Assembly (NCBI RefSeq): GCF_964355755.1
Contig: NC_092672.1
Location: 11,774,501-11,838,500 of the forward strand
DNA: 64,000 nucleotides
Source of the DNA: Antedon mediterranea
Lineage: Eukaryota > Echinodermata > Crinoidea > Comatulida > Antedonidae
Direction of reading: 5' to 3'
The translations under genes were made by a program, and so were the position numbers. How positions within the stretch are numbered: position 1 is the first letter of the stretch; the number at the start of each line of letters is the position of its first letter. Below the pieces are notes generated by a model that was given only the letters and a program-made list of their open reading frames with translations, had not been told where the DNA came from and made no database searches. Positions 33,481-44,700 of this stretch are shown piece by piece.

Positions 33481-34821
33481 ATGGTTTTCAAGAGCTCAAT
33501 GCATTTTAAATCAGACTGTACTGCAATGTTTTTGGTTGTAAATATGCTGTTGTATTTGCTGTTGAAATGTGAAGCTGTGCGATTTAGTCAATTTTCGGAA
33601 GGTTTGACTGTTGTTGAGCATGATGCGGTGAACCTGGAGTGCAAACTCAAAGAAAAACATGCAGACGACCTTGTTTCTTGGAAAGGTATTGAAAATATGC
33701 CTGGGAATAGGTATACTTTAGACGAAAATGGAGATGATATAGACTATACTTTTACCTTAACAATAAAATCTGTAGATAGAACAGACAAAGGAGAATATAA
33801 GTGTCAGATAATAACAAGGGAAGGTAGGCATATGGAAAGAACACTAATACTAACAGTATTGGAAATTCCGGGAGATACATATCCTGTATGTGCAGAACTT
33901 CCAACAGCAACAGAAGGTCAGCCAATAACGTTAAGTTGTAATTCTGAAATGGTTGAACCAGCTCCTGTATTGAAGTGGTATAAAAAAGACAAGTTTAATG
34001 GCAGTTTATATGAATTAAATACGTTTGAACAAAAACACGAAGACGATATTATCAAACTAGAATTAACATTAACTCCCACAGCAGAGAACAATAAAGATGT
34101 TTATGTTTGTAAGTTGACTACAGAAACGAACCTTGAATGGAGTAGAGAATGTAAAAGGGTTATGCACGTTCGATACAAGCCTATTGTAAATATATCAGGT
34201 AGTCCAACTGTTGAAGTTGGGCGAGAAACTGTTTTTATTTGCGAGGCGCAAACTAGTAGTGCGACATATTCATGGAATTATTCTTTGCCGACTAGTCGAG
34301 TCAGATTAGAAGCAGATAATCAAATTCTTCGATACCATGATCCAAGACCGGAAGACAATGGAAACGAAATAACATGTATAGCAGCAAACGACGTTGGATC
34401 AAGTAGTAAGAAGTTGGTTTTGTATGTTCTAGAATTTCCAATTAAACCCCCAATTGGACCTTCACATGCACCTGAAACGGTTTACAATCAAAATAGTAAA
34501 ACACGTAGCTTATCGTTTGTGACGGCTGTGGCTGGTGGATGTACTACAATTCTATTAGTGCTTTTAATCATGTTTGCAGGTTGTATACATTACCACACGA
34601 ACAGAGATTTTAGAAACACATCACTTGTAGCACAACCTGATGTCTACTTCGAGCCACGGGACAGAGTTTTACATATGCCACATGGATCATGTATGCGATC
34701 CATAGGAGTACAGGTTCCACGTGACATTGAGTCTGAGTCAGTCTATCATGAAATTGAATCTCGGAAATCTGGAAGTTCTTGTTCTGCCAAAAATTATTCG
34801 ACTGGAGCGACATCAGTGTAG
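33481..34821 (+). CDS. Three-Ig-domain type I transmembrane receptor, gene 2
   Basis: The protein has 446 residues, the same as gene 1, and is encoded in one exon. The ATG has A at -3 and G at +4 and an in-frame stop 27 bases upstream; M16 is an alternative start that leaves a shorter signal peptide (hydrophobic core about 16-30). Ig1 spans about 34-126 (C54, W67, C108 in DKGEYKC). Ig2 spans about 132-230 (C153, W166, C210) and has extra C137 and C224 that could pair. Ig3 spans about 234-316 (C254, W265, C299). Sequons lie at N173, N237 and N266. The membrane helix is about 345-369. The tail carries QPDVYFEPRDRVL (Y389), RSIGVQVPRDIE and SVYHEI (Y422), the last fitting the ITIM consensus and the pYxEI form favoured by Src-family SH2 domains. 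Inferred role: cell-surface recognition or adhesion with tyrosine-phosphorylation signalling. The fold resembles kirrel, nectin and CADM relatives, but no orthologue is claimed. Confidence 0.9.
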   Translation: MVFKSSMHFKSDCTAMFLVVNMLLYLLLKCEAVRFSQFSEGLTVVEHDAVNLECKLKEKHADDLVSWKGIENMPGNRYTLDENGDDIDYTFTLTIKSVDRTDKGEYKCQIITREGRHMERTLILTVLEIPGDTYPVCAELPTATEGQPITLSCNSEMVEPAPVLKWYKKDKFNGSLYELNTFEQKHEDDIIKLELTLTPTAENNKDVYVCKLTTETNLEWSRECKRVMHVRYKPIVNISGSPTVEVGRETVFICEAQTSSATYSWNYSLPTSRVRLEADNQILRYHDPRPEDNGNEITCIAANDVGSSSKKLVLYVLEFPIKPPIGPSHAPETVYNQNSKTRSLSFVTAVAGGCTTILLVLLIMFAGCIHYHTNRDFRNTSLVAQPDVYFEPRDRVLHMPHGSCMRSIGVQVPRDIESESVYHEIESRKSGSSCSAKNYSTGATSV

Positions 34822-34913
34822 TGGAACAAATGAGTATAAAATATATTGTCATAATATTATTTAAGCAGTCGTATTTATTGTTTAAGTTTAATTTTTAGCA
34901 TTATCACTAATGG

Positions 34914-34919
34914 AATAAA
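34914..34919 (+). terminator. Poly(A) signal AATAAA of gene 2
   Basis: AATAAA lies 93 bases after the TAG stop of gene 2 and is the first consensus hexamer downstream. A TTATTTC stretch follows. A short 3' UTR is plausible, but the hexamer could be chance in AT-rich DNA. Confidence 0.5.
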
Positions 34920-36523
34920 TTATTTCAAAACACTGCTTTCAAGAATACGGACCATGTATATAATTATGCTACGTCTTACTGTATAACTAATAAGTATAGG
35001 GCCTAACTGTATAAGTCATTTTGATGATGAGCATAATTATAGGTTTACTAGTAATGAATACAATATCACAAATAATCAATTTGGAACTTTTAATTAAGAC
35101 AAAAGAACGATCACATGAGGATAAAAAACATTATACGTAATATTAAAAATATTATTATCAATAGAAAATATTGATGTTTTATTTGACGCACAGTTTTATT
35201 TACAGGAGAGATTATTATGTAAAACGCAATATTAGTACTTTGTTTCTTAAATCTCAGAAGTATAAATTCTCGTAATAATGTAAGCATCATGAAGGCCTTC
35301 TGTGGGTAGTAAATATTGTTATTGACTCGATTTTTAGAATGATATGAAAGAAAAAGAAGTTGAATGTCAATAAATAGTCTGTTCTGTAAGAGCTTTTCTG
35401 GTTAGTTTTATTTGACGTTCCATTGGGTGTAATTGGAGAGGTTATATGCGCATACTTCTGAAAACAAGTAACAACTGTTTAGGCTATGAAATTATTGCTA
35501 AACTATAAACATACCGACACTTTGCCAGTTACAGCATCGAAGAAACACATAGCGCGCGTGTAAATGCTTAAAGTAATTACCATAATTCTAAATTCTGTAT
35601 TTGTCTGTTTACTACATCATTATGAAAAAACTCTAAAATAATTTAATATTCAATATAATTTGATCAAACACGCAACACTCTATACTATTACAATTTAATA
35701 AATATATAAAGCCAACAGCGATGTGGGTTACAATATCTGTATATTTGCAAGGATCAAATCTTGAATCTAATGTTATTTTGTTTAATGTGGTGATAGTTTA
35801 ATCTTTTTCTCCCTAAACACATTCTTAGATATATTTTGACCAAATGAATGAATGAATGAATATTGAAAATAAAATGCGGTCGGGAATCTGTACTACGTTT
35901 AACAGCCCTTTACTACCTTAGTTAAGTGCAATTTTCACTCGTGAAACATAGTCAGAAAGAGTAACAAGTATGGAAACATTTTTAATAGAAGAAGAAAACG
36001 GGGAGACATTTGGTTTAGTTTGGTGCTGTTACCTAAGTTACACAGGCTAATATATCATACCTTAGTAGTGTTATAGGATATAAATTTGTAGAAATCCAGA
36101 TTAATAGTAATTATTATTGTTATAAATAAATTGATCTCGTTAGGTCGTATCTACTGATTGTGTTTATATTTGAGTAAGCATAAGAGTCAAACACTGTTAG
36201 TTTATACACGTATCAACGGAGTATCCAGCGATGATCATCGCCAATGGTTCATTAGACATTACTGGTAATTTATTAATGACTTATGATTGGATCTATAACC
36301 GACTGATAAAGGCATTCGGAACTCTTAATTGATTAATGCATTCCATTTAAGAATTAAGCAATTCAGTAAAGCATTAGGGACATTATTCAATAATTGTTCA
36401 TTACATTAAATTTGACCGAATGAAGGACGAACCAGCACAGGTTAACTCGCTAGAAACCAATTAACATTATAATAGACCTATACCATACTACCTGTATGCT
36501 GAACATTTTTATCTTAGAAATTG
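34920..36523. other. Non-coding stretch without recognised genes
   Basis: No exon is supported. A (TGAA)n-like ATGAATGAATGAATGAATAT run lies near 35844, possibly a LINE tail. Confidence 0.35.
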
Positions 36524-36689
36524 CAGTATATTGATGTTATCAACGCTGTATAATATCATTGTAATCGCCTTAGGATTCAGTAATTATTTTATACATAATA
36601 TATAAATATGTATGTATAAAATAATTACTTAATCCTAAGAAATGGTGATTACAATGATATTCTTCAGCGTTGGTAATATCAATATACTA
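36524..36689. mobile_element. Near-perfect hairpin (MITE-like inverted repeat)
   Basis: The left arm contains AGTATATTGATGTTATCAAC, TAATATCATTGTAATC, CTTAGGATTCAGTAATTATT and TTATACAT. The right arm is the reverse complement with few mismatches, meeting at a short A/T loop near 36600. The whole 165 bases fold back on themselves. It is non-coding; no target duplication could be fixed. Confidence 0.7.
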
Positions 36690-37079
36690 CTTCTAACATA
36701 GAGATGTTCAGATAGATATTTAAACATGTAAATATTTTGTAAAAGTAACCTATGTATTCAACTATAATAAAAGATCTAGGCCTGATTTTCAGAGTGAACT
36801 GTACAATCAACATTACACAATACTTCCTGAGTTTATATATAGATACCGGTACCATTACCATGAACGTATGTGTCTTCATTGAAATATGAAACACAGTATA
36901 TGCACGTTCATGTTTCATGATCATTGGTTTTTCAAATTGGGTTATGTCTTATTGTAAATTATGTTCCACCATTACTTGTTGACATCCTTAAACTCATACT
37001 GTAAATATACCGAAAATAATACGCACCGGTAGTATGTTCAAGCTGTGAAGACGCCATCCTTCAAATCTTCTTAATTTCT

Positions 37080-37665
37080 ATTCGTTTCCATTATTTAGCA
37101 TGACTGCTCCTCCTCCTGCTCAACCTACTCATGATCTTAACAATATTCCTTTGCGAAAAGACAACATGTTCATCCTAAATTCTGTAAAGTTGTTCAATCT
37201 AAGGATCAGCATTTGAATCAATTTCTTAGAACTTTCTTTATCTCTTCGAAATAAAAGACATTCCTCCAATCGATTCCCTGCTAAAGTTCTGTCTACACAC
37301 ATTATCAAACTAGTTTGCCAAAAAATAATGATGTCCCCAAATATGGCAGTGATATGCCAACATATGGTAGCGTAGTGACATGACATCATCATGTCCATTG
37401 TTGTTGTCACATAAATTTGATAGTGTAGACAGAGCTTAAGACCTCTCTATTTCTCCACTTTTTCCTTCCCCATTCACTCTCTCTCAATTACAGCAGTATA
37501 ATGTCAATACAACTCTATTTCGCACTCCCAGGCTAAAATTACACTCATAGTAAATAATTGTATTTTTTTATAATATACATAGTATTGTCTGTTTATGCGG
37601 CTTTTTCACTTGATGGCATCAGTCGATAATAAAATTGAATTAAATTAAATTGAAAAACTTCATGA
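37080..37665 (+). mobile_element. LINE 3' region interrupted by a MITE
   Basis: 37080-37281 is relatively pyrimidine-rich. 37440-37665 ends in ATAATAAAATTGAATTAAAT then TAAATTG, a LINE-like 3' tail. The MITE at 37285-37436 lies between. No protein motif could be confirmed, so assignment rests on the tail and layout only. Confidence 0.35.
37285..37436. mobile_element. Hairpin MITE with TAA target duplication, copy 2
   Basis: Ends AGTTCTGTCTACACAC and, reverse-complemented, AGCTCTGTCTACACTATCAA match the element at 30522-30682. TAA flanks both sides (37282-37284 and 37437-37439). The interior keeps GATGTCCCCAAATATGG-like words. It is more diverged than copy 1. Confidence 0.75.
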
Positions 37666-40154
37666 ACAAAGATAGAACCTTAAGATTAAAGAGAAGTTAC
37701 CCATTCGAGTATAACTCATGTACTACACTTGATAAGTTTATTTTTTCCTTTAAAGTTGAATACATTATAAGTAAATGATGAAATTTCGTGACATTTGTTA
37801 GAGCACTAAGTAAGAATAAGGTAAATCCGAAAATCCAAATATAATAATTAAAATATGGAAAATATTCATGCTTATATTTTGTCAAACCAAATAGCAATAT
37901 TCAAGAAAATTAACCTATTTTTGTTTGTATTCAGTATTTTACACCAGAGGCGTCTTTTGTGAAATGACCTGCTTCAAGGCGCCTTAGAGAACAAATACAA
38001 TATTTTAAAACGAATAAATGTTCAAAATTAAATGTCATTAAAAACATTATTTTTTCTATGGTACCATGTAATTTTGTTTAATTAATTTACATAGCAAAAT
38101 TAGGTCTATATCTATACTTAGGTCAGATTTAAATACAAACACACAAACAACAGCATACCAGCATTGTCGTCGTTTTTGCCGTCGCACTCTAAGTACGGTA
38201 AGGTTTGTATATAATGTTATGATGAAATGAATCAAATAGTTTAATTGGTTGTGTGGAAGCGCTAATAAAAACGTCTATGTAATCACAGTAATGATTCATT
38301 TAGAATATTGTATTCAACATACATAATCGGCAATCTGTTCTTGTTGTTAAATAAACTACTATGACATTTTACTATACGCCATGAATAAATAGTAATGTTA
38401 TTGAACCGTCAAATCACAATTACCACCGACTTTGAAAGAAACAAAATTCACTAAACAGTAGCAAAATAATACGATGTGTAAAACAACTCACAAGTATTTT
38501 GAACAAATTGCATGGTGGGCAAAGGATAAGAATGTTTCAATTTGCTATTTCAGGTGACCGACTTTTAAACAAGTGAGAAATGAAATGACAGCATTTTTTC
38601 TGGTATATTCTGCATGATAGCTGCATATGACATTAATAGAAGGGTTCAGCTTGGCTTACAATGCCTGAAACTATGATTTTTAGATATAAACATGAGTACT
38701 GTTATAGATAAATAATAGATATTTTGTATGTATCGAGTAGGAGAAGCTTGACTGAATTATAAATGCTTTTACACGTTTTAATTATAACAAATGTTACACA
38801 ACATGAATGTATATCATGTTGTTGTTTTGATGGAATCATTGGATTAACTGGATAACATGTAACTGTTGTACTGGATGTGTATGTTTTCATTGAATAGGAG
38901 AAAGCATGACTGTCTTATTTAACTCGAATCCACCTCATTAGATAGAAACTAACTTTCAATTTTAAAGGGTATATCCGTCCTAAAATGAGTATTCATCAAG
39001 TGTGTTAATCCGTTAGTTATGTCTTTCGATTCGAATGCATACTTTACGGTTTAAGCAAAATGGAAACAAGGTAGTAACAGGGTAAACATTAAGTTGTATG
39101 CATTTTATGTATAAAGATATACCATTCCTGACATACAATATTATGTTGTTATAGGATTCTTTATGAACAATATAATATGGTATCTTAATTTGAGTTTTTG
39201 TTCTTTGTTTTGTAATTGGAGACTGAATGATGAAATTGTATATACATGCATGCATGAACTATCTATCATTGTCATCCAAATAAAATCGACAGTATCGCAT
39301 AACACAGTGTTTTTTGATTATCTTCTCTCTCTACAATTTCAGAAATGAAAAGATAATTGAAAGAACGTTTTAACGTAATAACACGCCCCATGTGCAATGT
39401 CTCATGGGCATTTTATATACATTTTTATAAACAAACTACGACAAGACATCAATATAATAAAACTTAATTTCCTAGCGAGTCAAACACATGACATTCATTT
39501 TGAATGATTGTTTAAATAATATTATAATTATACATGACTTAACTTTTAAAACACTAATACATGTAATGTAATAATATAACAAGAATAGTTGTTTACTTTT
39601 TAATAATAACAGAGGCCTACATAAACAAAGTATTATATTAACAATATGTTTACACGTTTATACTTTTTTTTCTTCTACATTGTAGACTTATGTTTAGTAA
39701 ACATTATATAGAAGGATTATTACATATATAATTCTATAAAATATATATAGACATATCTTACAACAATGTCACCTATTATAAGGCTACGAAATTTACAATT
39801 TCGTATAGCCACTAAATAACATACTCCTCAAAACGTTTTATACAAAATGGTTACAATCTACATTAAAAGTTCCTATAATGTTGTGCAGTAATTAACTTCA
39901 TACTTTTCTGGTAATAGCTATAAATATATCCGAGAGCTTTCCAAGACAATTTATAGTCTGGTAGGTCAAGAATGTAATGAACATGCCAATCGTGATCAAT
40001 CACTTAAGCAATCCAACGCTAAGTGAAATCTTATGATATTAAGAGTGTTTCTGTTCAGTTATAAATCTTTGGATTTCAACGTTGAATTGGATTTAAAATG
40101 TTCTACTTATAAATTGCTATTTTTTTTTTGTTTAGTATATTTGCGCTGAATGTA
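37666..40154. other. Non-coding stretch without recognised genes
   Basis: AT-rich with no supported exon. A small hairpin, GGCTACGAAAT with its near reverse complement, lies at about 39781-39812. Open frames of 60-80 codons on both strands look like chance. Confidence 0.35.
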
Positions 40155-40823
40155 AAAAAAACCAAGGCCATATAGATGGCTGCAGTCGCGTGCTCATTAG
40201 TGTTTTCCGACCGACCGACCAACCTACCAACTGACCGAAATTGCTGAACATGTTTAAAAATGTTGAAATGTTTAAAAACATTTATATTTTTTAAATTTAC
40301 ACGAGCGTAGCCTGTCACTTTTGACGTGCTCGTATAACGTAATTGGGAAAAAGAGAACGTAATAACATTTAACGCGCAGTGCGTGCGCACAAATCTGCGC
40401 ACTCATGGCAATTTTGTAAACGCTTAAAATTGCCTGAAACGTACTCTTATTTCATCGAAAATAAATTTTGAAAATTGTAAGTGCGCATATGCATGCGTTA
40501 CATGCGCTACGCACGTAATTGTATTGCCATATGATGATTTATGCCCTGAAATGTATTAGTACCAAATTTTATTTAATTGTGATTCATGGTTGTGAAGATA
40601 TGATTACAAACGTGATTTCGTTAAATCGTGCGTAAACCGCGTACTTTTTTATTGCGCACCGTGAAAACATAACCACATCGATTCCTGGCCATAAGGAATA
40701 TACTGTGAAAAATTGACTTAGCTAGATTAGACTGATATCAAGATAAGGTCATATACAAGTTAGTGTTTACCGACTGACCAACCGACCGACATAGTGAGCT
40801 GTAGAGTCACGTTGTACGCCACT
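40155..40823 (+). mobile_element. CCGA-tract dispersed element, longest copy
   Basis: The left end (CCAAGGCCATATAGATGGCT, GCAGTCGCGTGCTCA) and first CCGA tract are at 40165-40240. The right end, with a second short CCGACC tract and CATAGTGAGCTGTAGAGTCA, is at 40770-40823. The 500-base interior includes GCATGCGTTACATGCGCTAC and CATATGATGATTTATGCCCT, which recur inverted at 57560-57710. No open reading frame explains mobility, so it is non-autonomous. The 99-codon minus frame (40103-40402) lies inside it. Confidence 0.7.
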
Positions 40824-41429
40824 AAAAACAATTTGATACAGTCTAATGGCGTCCTGTAAATACAGTTTAGGGGGTGTACACGTTCCTACATTGTATGCTC
40901 CAAACAAAATTAGTTTCACGTAATATCTTATAAAATATTACGTTTATAATATTACTATGGTTGCTTCTTTACATTTAAGTAACAACAGCTATGTATGACA
41001 GCTATGATTTTACAATGTTGATGCTTATCCAGTACAGGGCAGCGATAGGCCTACGGAACATTCATTTATTTACAATAAGAATTAGGCATAGATTTGATAT
41101 ACATTTACTACAAAGGATATTAAACAAATTTGTATTACACCTTTATTTAAATGAATTGGTTTAATTAATCTTTTTTAAATAATCATTGCTCGGTAACGAA
41201 CTCATCTCATCCGAAAAATAATTTTGTAACAATGATTAAATAAGCATAAATAAGGTGTTTACATAATATGTCAAGAATATAATGATATATTTTTTTATTC
41301 TGGCTACACAATTCAATGTGGCTAGGTTAAAGATCATCTGATCAGACAATTAAATAGAGCTCATAATACGTTGTGTGTACGTATAGTATATATTTCGTTT
41401 CTTATAAGAATATTTGCTTTTTTCAAAAA

Positions 41430-41575
41430 GGTAAAGTTCTACATATTCATATTCATATTCATTTATTTTCCAGGAAAAAAAAAAACAATAATACAAAAAG
41501 CATAAATTACATAAAACAAAAACCAGCATAGAAAAACGCAGGACACTATCCTGGCGGATTGTCAAAAATAAAAAA
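41430..41575 (-). mobile_element. LINE 3' end with (ATATGA)n tail
   Basis: On the minus strand, GGATAGTGTCCTGCGTTTTT, then TTTATGCTTTTTGTATTATTG, a T-run, CCTGGAAAATAAATGAATAT and GAATATGAATATG. This is a typical LINE 3' UTR with a short tandem-repeat tail. Confidence 0.55.
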
Positions 41576-41621
41576 TATCGCAGTGGAAGACTCTCTTGAT
41601 AGTGCCGGTGGCAAAATTACA

Positions 41622-41757
41622 GAAACCTGTCAAACTAGTTTGACAAAAAAGGTAGTAGTAGTAGTTATAGTGATATACCCAAATATGACAACACCATGTC
41701 CATATATGGGCACATCACATTATTTTGTAAACGCCTTCGTTTTAAACAGAGTTTAAT
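41622..41757. mobile_element. Degenerate third copy of the TAA-type hairpin MITE
   Basis: CTGTCAAACTAGTTTGACAAAA matches the subterminal part of copy 2 (ATCAAACTAGTTTGCCAAAA). CATGTCCATATATGGGCACATC matches the interior of copy 1. The outer ends have decayed, so its limits are approximate. Confidence 0.55.
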
Positions 41758-44700
41758 ATATAGAACACAGTAATTATTGTTGGACTATTTATATACTGCT
41801 TTCCGTGATTTCATAGCATTTTGGTAATTAAAAATAGTACAATGATGTCTGCCTTGTTTTTCTAAACTGTAACGATTATTAAATACGTGCATTTGTAGTA
41901 ATTACAATTCGTTATTTTAATCCCCCGATTATAAGAAAGTTCTATATTAGCTTGCGTTTATGGTAATTATAATACTATTGATATAGTTAGAGAGTGAAAT
42001 GTTTATCCGTCATTATTACTCGCCCTTTTGACTGATTCAAAAGCGTACTATATTGGAGCTGAACCTGGTACAATAACAATGAGGAGAGATGCACATTTAA
42101 TGCAAGTTGGAATCAGTTAAGACCATGTCATCATGCTTTCGATGCCGAATTGCTAAGGATCTTAGTGAAAATGCAGTATCTCTTTGAAATAATTTGTTAG
42201 ACACATTTTGGTGAAACAATACATTTTGTAGCCAAACCACCATAATAATATTAACTACCACTCTTGATTTGAATTGAACTTCTATTATCGGAGTTCATTG
42301 TATAAATAAATTGAAGTTGCCCATAAAATATCGCATATAAAAAACACAAAACATTTTTCATTTTAAATCTTTTTTTTATTTGGTTTATCTTTCTGGTGGT
42401 CTTTTTACTTATTATTTTTAGTTCCATTCATTGTTTGTTAATTGGTGATTCATCCAGCAGTCTAAGTATGTGTATACATATCATTTATATACCAAGTGAG
42501 TTCCTTAGGCGATTCTATCTCAAGGACCGGCTGGAAGTATATGTTGCAATGTGAACTTGTATTTAGTAATTATTTATTAATTGCTTTTTTAATATTGTAA
42601 ATTCAACAATGTTTACTTTGTTGCAGAATTTGAATTTAAAGAATATTATATAATTTAGCACAAAACTCATGATCTTTTTATTACCGTGTGTCGTCTTCAT
42701 GATCCAGACTGGTGCATTTGAAGACCATCACGACACCTACCAGTTATCAATAAGTTCCTTTATAAGCTGAAGAAAAATTGAAATAAAAGCCTCCTACTCG
42801 TAAACTTAAACCTCGTAAAAGTGATGAAGGAACGAGTGTGAGTGTATGAAGGAACAAATGTAATGTTAGTAATTGAAATAATATAATTGAAGCATTCTCT
42901 GAGACAATTGTAATTTATAACATAAACATAGTACTGTAGCAACAACCACCACGAGAAGCAAACAAAACAACACCATGGTAACTTAATTATTACTGGTGCT
43001 GTCGCGAGAGGGCGCAAATCTCAAGAGAGAGTAAACTCGATCCGGAAGTAATCGCACGAGGCAAATCCATTTTAGTTTATACAGGTGTGTACGACCATAG
43101 TCAGACAATATTGATTGATCGAAAGCCCTGTCTCATATGGAAATAAAGTGTAGGGTTTGACTATAATAGTTGTCATATAGGCCTACATTTCGAGTAGAAC
43201 CAGTATCTGCGAGAGCTAGGATAAATATCCGAGACTGTTAATTCCACAAAAGTTTTGCGTTTTCTCCGCCTACCCTCAGCATTAGGCATAATTATAATAA
43301 AACGTAGTTGTCCCCTTTTAAGCAAAATGACTTCCTGACGTAATGACCAGTTACCCTTTATTTAAATCTTCATCACAAACAAAGACAATATTGCAACTAG
43401 ACCTAACTGAAGGGAATAATCCGTAATACTCATAATTACCAATAAAACCCCAAAACATCGCGATAGGCAACATTGGCCTAGGTCTGTGTACGAGACGTAA
43501 TCAAACACGTTGGTTGCAACGGACAGTATGAAACCCATAGCATAGAAAATGAGGAATGTGTGTAACATGCAGGGATTATATCAAGCAGAAGATGATCCAA
43601 CATAAAATCAAAGATCATTCAGACGGGGATATTAATTGAAGTTGGTTATATTTGACAAAACACCGGGATTACGTGCGTCATGTCATCTGAAATGTTGATA
43701 CGTTAGAATGTTCGATAAGCTGTATAATTCACCAGGGATTGACAAAGAAAAATGACAAACTCGCTTTAAATTTTTCTGAACCTTTGACCGACTGAGTCGT
43801 GGTAAATTTGTCAATTTAGCCGGACATGATGTGCAGAGAGTTAACAAATATGAAATAGTAAACTCACGTATCATTTATTTAGCGTCTGTCATGCTATGGT
43901 TCGTCAGGTTATGTTTAAATAATGTACGAAAGCGATGTACATCGTTCGCATAACATATCCTTCAAAGCTGTTACACGTGCATTAAATCACGATTTTTAAT
44001 GATGTATCTATGATATTGGTTATTTGTATTTATCTATCTAAGATTCAGTCCATATACTATTTATTCCCGGTATACAAAATGAACAAATCAACACCGATCA
44101 TTTTTCAAAAAGTGTCAAGTCCACTATATATAGGCATATACCGAGTGACGAGTGATACATATAATAGGTGTCGAGTCTCATTATTGCCTAAACGTTAGTA
44201 GCACCAATGCAAAATCCCTAGTGTTAACGGGTTCGTATTTACTCACTTTCACAAATCGATTGTTTATTCACACGATTTAATTATTTGGTTTCACTTATTG
44301 TTGAGATTAATAGTTTAACGAGTATACATATTCATTTATTTGTTTAAGAATGGCAAAATATAAAATGTGAATGTCAGCGACTGTGATGTGTCTGTAAATT
44401 CAAAATAGCATACAGCTAGTTTCAGTGTCTCTTTATGGGTTGGAATATGAAGAGACGTTGGGATTGATGCAGTTCTGCTCATACACTACACTTGCTGGAG
44501 TATAACAGCTCATCGTCACACCAATGTTTTCGATCGAGTTTAATACAGAGCTTGCAGAAACTAATTAAATTGAATGTAATCATAATGGCTTAGAGTTTAT
44601 GTATAGATTCCTAAACATCGCATACTTGACTGGCTAGATCACGTCTTTAAAACAATACAACTTATAAAATGAATATATTAACGTGTCTAGTTTACAGCCA

